From NCBI GenBank assembly GCA_902800595.1, contig CADCFA010000007.1, positions 62,001-126,000 of the forward strand: DNA of 64,000 nt. Direction: 5' to 3'. Each line of letters begins with the position of its first letter. Position 1 is the first letter of the stretch. A program made the translations under genes and the position numbers. The notes beneath the pieces are model-generated. The model saw nothing but the letters and a program-made list of their open reading frames with translations, did not search any database and had not been told where the DNA came from. Below are positions 1 to 6,139 of this stretch, one piece after another. This DNA comes from an uncultured Prevotellaceae bacterium (lineage in GTDB: Bacteria; Bacteroidota; Bacteroidia; Bacteroidales; Bacteroidaceae).

Positions 1-469
1 GACCAAGAGGTATTGCAAAATCAAATGACTTCAAATCAGTTTTTCCTGATGCTGCGATTGAAGCACCATTTCCCCGAGCTTCAACTTTCAAATTGTCCTT
101 AACATTGAAAGCAGGTTGAACACCACATTTAAAAGACAACCCTTTGACTATATATATATTAGCTAAAATAGGAATGTTCAAATAATCTGCCTGAAGTGTT
201 TGATCACATGTAACTCCTGAATACAAACCTTCATAGGTTGCACCCTGAGCCGAGTAAAGCACTCCTGCTGATAGCCCAAAAAGTTTAGATAACGGAATTT
301 CTACTTCTGCTCCAGCAACGAAACCATAACGCGGCCCTGATCCGTTAATGTTTGATACATGGGCAATATTCAAACCTGCTTTAGGTTGAATAGAGATTGT
401 AGAACTGTTTTGTGCATAAGCTGCCATGGAAATAGCCATGATTGCAACTGAAATTAAAACTTTTTTCAT
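1..469 (-). CDS. Outer-membrane beta-barrel protein (porin-like), C-terminus cut off by window edge
   Basis: The gene starts at the complement of 467-469 and runs off the left edge, so about 156 residues are visible. The N-terminus is a clear Sec signal peptide (MKKVLISVAIMAISMAAYAQ, cleavage after AYA). The mature part has alternating short hydrophobic strands such as YGFVAGAEVEIPLSKLFGL and LSAGVLYSAQGATYEG, which is typical of the small 'outer membrane beta-barrel'/PorT-like proteins of Bacteroidota that sit in the outer membrane. No ligand or partner can be named. It follows a lipoprotein gene on the same strand with 57 bases between them and may share its transcript. The barrel class is inferred from sequence texture; the end of the gene is outside the window. 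Confidence 0.75.
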   Translation of the reverse strand, partial: MKKVLISVAIMAISMAAYAQNSSTISIQPKAGLNIAHVSNINGSGPRYGFVAGAEVEIPLSKLFGLSAGVLYSAQGATYEGLYSGVTCDQTLQADYLNIPILANIYIVKGLSFKCGVQPAFNVKDNLKVEARGNGASIAASGKTDLKSFDFAIPLG

Positions 470-526
470 AACAATATTATTTTAGTGGATTAATAAAGAA
501 TAATTTCGGTAATACTTTTGAGATTA

Positions 527-967
527 TCATTTAGAAAGGGTCTCTTTCTGGACTCGATATTGTCTATTATTTAGAAAAATCCTGTCACCATCTTGTATAG
601 GTCTGTCTTTTGTTTTTTCTATCTTAAAAACTTCTACATACGAAGAATAATCCATTGTTAAAATAGAATTGACTATTGAATAATCAAAACTCTCTTCCGA
701 AACAGATTTCTTCTTATTATCATCCCATGTTCCTTTGAATCCTGCTGGAGTATTTATGATTGGTAAATAATAAAAACAATAATATGTTCTAATACTACTA
801 TTAGAATTCTCTTCCCATAAGTAATAAAAAACGTCATATGTAGGTACAAATTCAGAATCATTAATTGGATATCGACTTCCGTCATCAACAAATGAATTCT
901 TCTCTTCTTTACTACATGATGTCATTATTGCTATCAGCGATAGAAGTATAACAATACTTTTCTTCAT
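527..967 (-). CDS. Small hypothetical lipoprotein
   Basis: The 146-residue product begins MKKSIVILLSLIAIMTSCSK. A lipobox (MTSC, Cys18) follows a hydrophobic stretch, so it should be exported and lipid-anchored. The mature part is rich in Tyr, Asn and Ser (for example YDVFYYLWEENSNSS) with no motif I recognise. Its base composition is AT-rich compared with the housekeeping genes further right, as are both neighbours, which suggests that the left end of the window is accessory DNA. It lies between a leucine-rich-repeat gene (18 bases upstream) and a porin-like gene, all leftward, so a three-gene transcript is likely. Function unknown. Confidence 0.6.
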   Translation of the reverse strand: MKKSIVILLSLIAIMTSCSKEEKNSFVDDGSRYPINDSEFVPTYDVFYYLWEENSNSSIRTYYCFYYLPIINTPAGFKGTWDDNKKKSVSEESFDYSIVNSILTMDYSSYVEVFKIEKTKDRPIQDGDRIFLNNRQYRVQKETLSK

Positions 968-985
968 AATTGTGAAATAATTTGT

Positions 986-1957
986 TTAATTGCTTTTGTT
1001 TTTATAATCTCTATATGAATCTTCACTAATTCCAATTCTTTTTGCATCATCCTCACTTAACCAACTTGGAAGTAATTCAATGTGACATTTGGATGGTAGG
1101 GCAGTTCCATATAAATTAATAAATTTGCAGAAGGCTTGTTTATCAATTTCAACAACAGATTCTGGTATAGATAACCATTTTATTTTAGACGGCATTGCAA
1201 TGAAACCATTTGCCGAAAAAAAAGCTCTACGACCGATAAAAGTTACCGTGTTTGGAATATCAATCTTTTCTAATGGACAAGTTTGGAAAGCTTTTTCTTC
1301 TATTTTAATAAGACCATGAGGTAAATCAAGTTCAGACAATTTGATGCAAAATGAGAAAGCTTCTTTACCTATTTCTTTCAGTCCAGTTGAGAATGATACT
1401 TGATTCAGCTTTATACAGTTTTTAAAGGCCTCTTCGCCAATTGAAATGATTGTATTAGGGAACTCTATCGTTTTAATTTTTTTGTTTTTTGAAAAGGCTT
1501 CTTCGCCAATTGCTATTACTGTATATAGGTCTCCTTGATATTCTACTGTTGAAGGAATGACTAATTTCTCTTCAGAAAAACCAACGTTTTTATTATGTGT
1601 TATCTCAACAGTCCTATTTGCTTTCGATAATACATTAAAACAAAATCGTCCTTTATTTGTTACGGCTGTAAATGATTCAATGTCTCCCTTCCTTTCTTTT
1701 GGGGGAATACTTTCACTAATAGTTTGTGGTGGAACTGATACAGTTTCTTTGGCTTCCTCGATCTTTGCAACATCTGACATTTTGATTGATGTTTCAATAC
1801 CTGATATGACAATAGTCAATGAGTCTGTTGGTACTATTGATTTGATTGTACCTTTCAGCTCCGTACCATTTTTAAGTGTAACAACGGATTGCTTTTCCTG
1901 TGCCAATATAATTACAGGCAGAATTGTCAAAAGCAGAAATGTTAATAGTTTTTTCAT
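986..1957 (-). CDS. Secreted leucine-rich-repeat (BspA/LRR_5-like) protein
   Basis: About 323 residues. I chose the ATG at the complement of 1955-1957, because MKKLLTFLLLTILPVIILAQ is a good signal peptide; the longer reading to 2014 would run through the 3' end of a structured RNA and its terminator. Residues ~20-75 form a small beta-rich segment (LKNGTELKGTIKSI) reminiscent of a fold used to sense or bind nucleic acid or peptide, unassigned. Residues ~100-300 contain at least five LRR_5/BspA-type repeats with the signature IGEEAF / IGKEAF / IEEKAF / IGRRAF / IDKQAF. BspA-like repeats mediate binding to host or bacterial surface proteins. No promoter is visible between the RNA terminator and the start, so expression may rely on read-through from the RNA gene. 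Confidence 0.8.
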   Translation of the reverse strand: MKKLLTFLLLTILPVIILAQEKQSVVTLKNGTELKGTIKSIVPTDSLTIVISGIETSIKMSDVAKIEEAKETVSVPPQTISESIPPKERKGDIESFTAVTNKGRFCFNVLSKANRTVEITHNKNVGFSEEKLVIPSTVEYQGDLYTVIAIGEEAFSKNKKIKTIEFPNTIISIGEEAFKNCIKLNQVSFSTGLKEIGKEAFSFCIKLSELDLPHGLIKIEEKAFQTCPLEKIDIPNTVTFIGRRAFFSANGFIAMPSKIKWLSIPESVVEIDKQAFCKFINLYGTALPSKCHIELLPSWLSEDDAKRIGISEDSYRDYKNKSN

Positions 1958-1977
1958 ATCTTTACGTTTTAGTATAT

Positions 1978-2156
1978 AAATAAAAAGGCGCAGACCTTTC
2001 GCCATACGCCTCACGGTTCACCACAAACCATACCTATATACGGGAGAAATCTGCGCCCATCTGGGGCAGCTCCAATAATAGGTATTTGCTCTTTCTCGTG
2101 GTGGTGAATGAGAGGCAACAGAGCAAAATATGTCTTGCTTTCCTTTCGGATTGATG
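1978..2156 (-). ncRNA. Rod-shaped structured RNA, 6S-like candidate (possibly Rfam Bacteroidales-1)
   Basis: Read leftward, a TATATTTGC promoter (2167-2159) is followed by ~175 nt that folds into one long rod and ends in a GC stem arm followed by TTTTTATTT (1987-1978). Stacked helices, in plus-strand coordinates: 2008-2012 with 2112-2116; 2017-2024 with 2101-2108 (ttcaccac/gtggtgaa); 2030-2037 with 2078-2085 (atacctat/ataggtat); 2043-2046 with 2070-2073; 2051-2054 with 2066-2069; 2056-2058 with 2063-2065. Outside these, 1987-2007 can pair in part with 2117-2140. A single-rod RNA of this size with internal loops, its own promoter and a terminator is how 6S RNAs look; the Bacteroidales-1 motif is also described as promoter-to-terminator. 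The 6S identity is inference. Confidence 0.55.
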
Positions 2157-2158
2157 CT

Positions 2159-2167
2159 GCAAATATA
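2159..2167 (-). promoter_or_regulatory. Bacteroidota -7 element for the structured RNA
   Basis: The complement reads TATATTTGC, a match to the TAnnTTTG(C) -7 box. Transcription would begin about 5 bases downstream, at the foot of the rod-shaped RNA. Confidence 0.6.
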
Positions 2168-2251
2168 GGAAAAGATTTCGATAATGAGTAGTTTTTTTCA
2201 AATTTTCTTTGAAAAAAAGCTCAAAAAGTTTATATTTTCAGAAAAATGCCG

Positions 2252-2260
2252 TACCTTTGC
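2252..2260 (+). promoter_or_regulatory. Bacteroidota -7 element (TACCTTTGC) for the MuF-C-like gene
   Basis: TACCTTTGC lies 26 bases before the ATG at 2286. It rules out the longer reading from 2184, which would start upstream of the promoter. Confidence 0.6.
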
Positions 2261-2285
2261 ATACGTGAACCAAAAATGTAGTATT

Positions 2286-2876
2286 ATGACAGAACAAGAA
2301 ATCATTCAAGTCAATGAGTCATTCAATAAGCAACTACAGCAGCAGATTGCAGGAACGTTGCCAGCAGGACATGTGTATCATCTCGGAGTTCCAAATGACA
2401 TTCTAATCGAAGCCGGATTACCAAACCTTCCCATTGAAATGGCATCAAGGCGTCTCGTAAATAAAGCTTTGCAAGAGAACCATCCCTTCAATTTGAACGA
2501 AATAATGAATTTGGTCTTAGCACTGAACAATCCGCTAGCCATTTTCAGAAGTGCCACACATATCGGTAGCAATGTGATTATGACTGATCTGAAGCATGAC
2601 AACAAGAACTTTGTGGTGGCAATAGAGACGAACCGAGAACAAAATAAAACAACCATCAATAGTATCCGAAGCATACACTACCGCAATTCACATCTGCATA
2701 TCATAGGATGGATCGTAGAGGGACTATGTGACTATTTCAGGAACGACTTTATGGAAAGCTGGTTCAAGATAATAGAAAATGAGTTGCAATCTAAACCACA
2801 GTACAATTCCGTGGACGTTAGAAAGCAACTCATTTCTGCTGCAAAGATAGTGGAAAGTTTTATATCTTCCAAGTAA
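2286..2876 (+). CDS. Stand-alone MuF-C / BECR-nuclease-like domain protein
   Basis: 196 residues from MTEQEIIQV. The start is set by the TACCTTTGC promoter 26 bases upstream. The core (residues ~35-150: HLGVPNDILIEAGLPNLPIE, then NNPLAIFRSATHIGSNVIM and INSIRSIHYRNS) resembles the C-terminal domain of phage MuF-type and 'polyvalent' proteins, related to the barnase/EndoU/colicin E5/RelE nuclease superfamily. In those proteins the domain is the tail of a much larger mobile-element protein. Here it stands alone after a ~35-residue Gln-rich helix. No immunity or antitoxin gene is obvious next to it, so a toxin role is not supported by context. It may be a domesticated remnant of a mobile element. 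The family assignment is from pattern memory and is only moderately sure. Confidence 0.55.
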   Translation: MTEQEIIQVNESFNKQLQQQIAGTLPAGHVYHLGVPNDILIEAGLPNLPIEMASRRLVNKALQENHPFNLNEIMNLVLALNNPLAIFRSATHIGSNVIMTDLKHDNKNFVVAIETNREQNKTTINSIRSIHYRNSHLHIIGWIVEGLCDYFRNDFMESWFKIIENELQSKPQYNSVDVRKQLISAAKIVESFISSK

Positions 2877-3018
2877 TCAAGAACTTTTCTTCATAATAGA
2901 GCCCAACAATTAACTTTTATTCACAAATAATTCACTTAATCATTCAAGCTCATAGGACAAATCCCAACCCTACTTCGTGAGCGGATAGGTAATAGCATAA
3001 TAATCCTCAGGCAATTTT

Positions 3019-3194
3019 CGTCACATCGTCCCGCGTCCCATCGTCCCATTAAGGTCGATGTGGAAGTGGTGGCGATGGACAGTATAGTATATTAAGAATA
3101 TTATTATATTATAATATAATAATATTTAATAACTACCCTTGTACTGTTTTGCACCATGCTTAATGGGACGATGGGACGTTGGGACGCGGGACGG
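3019..3194. repeat. Inverted arrays of GGGACG words flanking an AT-rich palindrome
   Basis: The left arm (3019-3052) holds four CGTCCC-type words at 7-8-base spacing and ends in ATTAA. The right arm (3160-3194) holds four GGGACG words at 8, 8 and 7 bases and begins with TTAAT. The arms are inverted copies of each other. Between them lies a near-perfect AT palindrome (3090-3131: AATATTATTATAT against ATATAATAATATT, plus a bulged outer stem). The arrangement resembles iterons around an unwinding element, or a cruciform; no replication or recombination gene accompanies it. A second copy with a different word is at 50900-51085. Confidence 0.8.
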
Positions 3195-3242
3195 TTTGAA
3201 ATACGTGAATCTTTTAACAGATTTTCACGTTGTAGAGGCAAC

Positions 3243-3385
3243 GAAATTTGGAACCGCAATGAAAATTTTGTACCTTTGCAGTGTCAAATGAAAGTTGTGG
3301 AGACAGCGGGTATTAAGGGTAAAAATTGCGGGAATTAATTCTAGAAATTGCGCGCATTAATAGTAGCAGTTGTTTTCCTTAACCG
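3243..3385 (+). promoter_or_regulatory. Conserved promoter and 5' leader with two 22-nt tandem units (copy 1)
   Basis: An upstream TTTGG (3247-3251) and a -7 box TACCTTTGC (3271-3279) begin a ~185-base leader ahead of the HU-HIG gene. The leader contains two 22-nt units, 3323-3344 and 3345-3366. The first has a palindromic centre (GAATTAATTC); the second carries AATTGCGCGCATTAAT. The block from AATTTGGAAC to TTTTCCTTAA recurs at 29484-29624, and its unit pair also at 51095-51138. I infer a conserved regulatory leader or small RNA. Confidence 0.7.
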
Positions 3386-3468
3386 ACCTCAGTCGAAGCA
3401 CTTGAAGGCGACATAGAGAGTATTAATAAAATTTTTAACAACCAACACAAAAACTAAACATTTGAATT

Positions 3469-4035
3469 ATGGCTATTAGAGTAATTGCACAGCGCCGAGT
3501 GTTGAAGATCGGCAAGAATCCAGGGGCGAAGAAGTTCGTGATGCGCCCTGAGCTTTACACCTCGCTCACTGAAAAGAAGGTATTTGCTGAGGCAGCCACC
3601 CATTCGGGCATCTCCTCTGGTGTGATCAAGGCGGCTTGGGATGCCGCAGGCGAAGTGATCCGCACGTGGGCTACCGAGGGTCACAGCGTACCCCTGCCCG
3701 GCTTAGGAACCATGCGTTTCGGTGTGCGTTCGAAGGCGGTAGAAGACCTCGAAGACGTGAAGACCGGTCTGATTTCTACCCGTCGCATCGTGTTCACGCC
3801 CTCTGTGGATGTGAAGGACGAGTTGAAGAACACCTCGATTCAGATCACCTGTCTCGATGAGGAGGGTAACGTGCTGAAGCGTATCACCTCTGGCGACAAC
3901 GGCGACATCGAGGACAGTGAGGACAGTGAGAATGGCAACCAGTCGCAGAACGGCGGCAACAGTAGTTCGCAGAGCGGTAACACCCCTACCCCTCCAGCTG
4001 ATGAGCCTGACTACGACCAGCCCAGCGGGGATTAA
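3469..4035 (+). CDS. HU-HIG family DNA-binding protein with acidic low-complexity tail
   Basis: 188 residues. Residues 1-~125 match the HU-HIG type of Bacteroidota HU-like proteins: beta strand MAIRVIAQRRVLKIG, helices around SLTEKKVFAEAATHSGISSG, and the segment GHSVPLPGLGTMRFGVRSKA that forms the DNA-embracing arm. Residues ~140-188 are a disordered acidic/Asn/Ser/Pro tail. Such proteins are expected to bend or coat DNA. A long conserved leader and inverted word arrays precede it, and a smalltalk peptide gene follows 33 bases downstream. This HU-HIG plus smalltalk pair recurs across Bacteroidales genomes, with unknown role. Codon use is more GC-rich than in the genes to its left. Confidence 0.85.
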   Translation: MAIRVIAQRRVLKIGKNPGAKKFVMRPELYTSLTEKKVFAEAATHSGISSGVIKAAWDAAGEVIRTWATEGHSVPLPGLGTMRFGVRSKAVEDLEDVKTGLISTRRIVFTPSVDVKDELKNTSIQITCLDEEGNVLKRITSGDNGDIEDSEDSENGNQSQNGGNSSSQSGNTPTPPADEPDYDQPSGD

Positions 4036-4068
4036 ACAATAACCGTTAAACAATAACCAATAAGCGTT

Positions 4069-4170
4069 ATGACTAGGAAGGAGACTTTGAAGTTTGTGGT
4101 GCAGATTATTGCATCGATTGCAACAGCGGTGCTCACTGCTTTGGGAGCTACCTCGTGTATGGGATACTAA
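4069..4170 (+). CDS. Smalltalk-family peptide (33 residues)
   Basis: A short reading frame starts ATG at 4069 and ends TAA at 4168-4170. The product begins MTRKETLKFVVQIIASIATA and finishes in ATSCMGY. A basic N-terminus followed by one hydrophobic helix and a lipobox-like TSC near the end is the hallmark of the 'smalltalk protein' family, which almost always lies downstream of HU-like genes in Bacteroidales. It could be a membrane peptide or a leaderless lipopeptide. The function is unknown. It is followed immediately by a strong hairpin. Confidence 0.8.
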   Translation: MTRKETLKFVVQIIASIATAVLTALGATSCMGY

Positions 4171-4172
4171 AG

Positions 4173-4208
4173 AAATTCCCCAGCCATTCTGAAGTGGCTG
4201 GGGAATTG
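4173..4208. terminator. Bidirectional hairpin between convergent genes
   Basis: A perfect 13-bp stem (AATTCCCCAGCCA, 4174-4186, against 4195-4207) with an 8-base loop separates the smalltalk gene from the convergent aminotransferase gene. The T-tracts are weak on both sides. Confidence 0.7.
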
Positions 4209-4234
4209 TGCTTATTGGGGTGTAATTGATTGAC

Positions 4235-5539
4235 TCAATTATTCGCCTCGAAGATCTGCATGCGCTCCTCCAACAGATCGTATTGGTGATCTTCGATAAA
4301 GGAGGTGCATACACGCAAACCTTCTTGTTCAGAGCCGCAGGTGATGAGGCAGATGGCTGACACGCCGTAGTACATCAGTTCAAGTGCCAGCTGTCCTGAG
4401 GTCATGCCCGGATAGCCGATGGTGAAATAGAATCCGTCGGCGATGGGTTCATCGAGATCCTTGTCATAGACCACATAAAATTTGTGACGGCAGAAAATCT
4501 CCTTCAGTTTTCTGGCACGCTCACCATAGACACTGACCTCCTTACGGAAGTTGTACTTGCCTTCGTAGGCGGCTTTGAGCATGGCTGCCAAGGCATATTG
4601 GGCACTATGGCTCGTGCCTGAACTCAGGGCGTAAAGCATACGAGTGGAGAACACGGGGCCGAAGGGCAGTCCCTGATAGCGCTCTGACAAGGCATCGAAA
4701 TGACGATGGAACAGGGCATCGGAGATACAGGTGACACCGATACGCTCTCCGGCATAGCTGAATGCCTTAGAGCCACTGATGAGCAGCATGTAGTTGTCGG
4801 TATAGCGAGCCACCGTAGCCTGATAAGGCGCCTCAAACGGTGTTGAAAGATCCTTACGGAAGTCCATGGCGAAATAAGCCAGATCCTCCATCACAATGGT
4901 ATCATATTTCGTAGCGAGCTCACCGATCACCTTCAGTTCCTCCTCACGCAGACAGATCCACGAGGGGTTGTTGGGATTGGAATACACGATGGCGCAGATA
5001 TTGCCCTGAGAGAGATAGCTCTCCAGTTTCGGACCCAGCTTCTCACCACGATAGTCATAGACATCGAAGGTCTGATACTTCACCCCCATCACCTCGAGCT
5101 GCATCTTCTGAACGGGGAAACCCGGGTCGATGAACAACACGGTATCCTTCTGCTTGTCGCGCTGCGAACAGGTGAGGAACGAGGCGAAGGTGCCCTGCAT
5201 CGAACCAGTCACGGGGATGCAGCCCTCGGGCTTAATGTCAATACCTATAAAAGCATTTACAAACTGCGAGGCTGCCTCTTTTAATACCGGAATACCCTGA
5301 ATATCGGGATAGCTATGGGCGACACCATCCTCGAGTGCCTTGACCTGCGCATCAACACCTACCTGAGCGGCAGGCAGACCAGGGATGCCCATCTCCATTT
5401 TGATGAACTCTACCCCACTCGCCTTCTCGGCCTTGGCTGCCACTTGCTTTACTTCACGGATCGTAGCCTTGGCAAAATCGGTAATGCCAAGATCAGCCAC
5501 GAGTCCATCAACAATTTCTTTCTTAATTGGTGTCTCCAT
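4235..5539 (-). CDS. PLP-dependent class I/II aminotransferase, probably aromatic
   Basis: About 434 residues, fold-type I. Visible motifs are YPDIQGIPVLKEAASQF, the Asn-Pro-Asn-Asn-Pro segment (YSNPNNPSWI), VMEDLAYFAMD, and SGSKAFSYAGERIG, which carries the PLP-binding Lys. The ATG at 5539 overlaps the iorB stop (TGATG); a GTG one codon earlier is an alternative. As the last gene of an iorA-iorB-aminotransferase operon it most likely interconverts aromatic amino acids and aryl-pyruvates, the substrates or products of the oxidoreductase. The substrate is inferred from context only. The middle of the protein is otherwise a standard aminotransferase, with no odd features. Confidence 0.85.
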   Translation of the reverse strand: METPIKKEIVDGLVADLGITDFAKATIREVKQVAAKAEKASGVEFIKMEMGIPGLPAAQVGVDAQVKALEDGVAHSYPDIQGIPVLKEAASQFVNAFIGIDIKPEGCIPVTGSMQGTFASFLTCSQRDKQKDTVLFIDPGFPVQKMQLEVMGVKYQTFDVYDYRGEKLGPKLESYLSQGNICAIVYSNPNNPSWICLREEELKVIGELATKYDTIVMEDLAYFAMDFRKDLSTPFEAPYQATVARYTDNYMLLISGSKAFSYAGERIGVTCISDALFHRHFDALSERYQGLPFGPVFSTRMLYALSSGTSHSAQYALAAMLKAAYEGKYNFRKEVSVYGERARKLKEIFCRHKFYVVYDKDLDEPIADGFYFTIGYPGMTSGQLALELMYYGVSAICLITCGSEQEGLRVCTSFIEDHQYDLLEERMQIFEANN

Positions 5540-6111
5540 CACTTCTGTGCTTGTTTACCGATGGCGAGTGCCTTGATGTTTGCCTCGACGATAGCCTCAC
5601 CCTTGCGTCCGAAGACACGACGGATGGCATCTTCAAGTTTATCGAACTCAATACCTAATGCCTTCTGAGCCGCACCCAACAGGATCACATTGGCAGAACG
5701 GGGCACACCGTTATCCTTGGCAGCCTGCTCGATATCCAGCATGATCACATTGTTAATCTTCATGAGATCGGCCTTGATAGTCTCGATATCGGGATAGTTC
5801 GGGATATTCACGAAGGGTGTGCTTGAAGTGATGATCCAACCGTCCTTAGCCAAGAACGGCAGATAGCGCAATGCCTCCATGGGTTCCATAGAGATAATCA
5901 CGTCGGCACCACCCAGGGGAATCAGATCGCTGCTGATGGGGTTGCTGGAGATTCGCAGGTTTGACTGCACATCACCACCGCGCTGGCTCATGCCATGAAC
6001 CTCTGCCTGCTTGATGTAGAGGTTCTCCTTCATGGCAGCCTCACCGATAATCGTAGCGATAGAGAGGATACCCTGTCCTCCTACACCGCAAAGAATGATA
6101 TCTGTTTTCAT
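5539..6111 (-). CDS. iorB: Indolepyruvate oxidoreductase beta subunit
   Basis: 190 residues, the usual length for IorB. It opens with the gamma-domain signature ILCGVGGQGILSIATIIG and continues AEVHGMSQRGGDVQSNLRIS, typical of the gamma subunit of 2-oxoacid:ferredoxin oxidoreductases. With IorA it interconverts aryl-pyruvates and aryl-acetyl-CoA with CO2 and reduced ferredoxin in the cytoplasm. It lies 28 bases after iorA and overlaps the aminotransferase start (TGATG), so the three are one operon. The spacer to iorA is an A-rich tandem repeat of GGTAAAAA words. Confidence 0.92.
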   Translation of the reverse strand: MKTDIILCGVGGQGILSIATIIGEAAMKENLYIKQAEVHGMSQRGGDVQSNLRISSNPISSDLIPLGGADVIISMEPMEALRYLPFLAKDGWIITSSTPFVNIPNYPDIETIKADLMKINNVIMLDIEQAAKDNGVPRSANVILLGAAQKALGIEFDKLEDAIRRVFGRKGEAIVEANIKALAIGKQAQK

Positions 6112-6139
6112 TTTTTTACTTTTTTACCTTTTTACCCTT

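Noticed and set aside
1557..1979. 140-codon frame opposite the LRR gene
   Set aside because: Antisense to a gene with clear LRR repeats and a signal peptide.
1958..2014. N-terminal extension of the LRR protein
   Set aside because: Lies in the 3' arm and terminator of the structured RNA; the downstream ATG gives a proper signal peptide.
3019..3194. GGGACG arrays as a CRISPR
   Set aside because: Words are only 6 bases at 7-8-base spacing with no unique spacers of CRISPR size; arms are inverted.
3156..3338. Open frame of 60 codons running through the GGGACG array
   Set aside because: Open only because the repeat lacks stops; it crosses the HU-HIG promoter and has no protein-like features.
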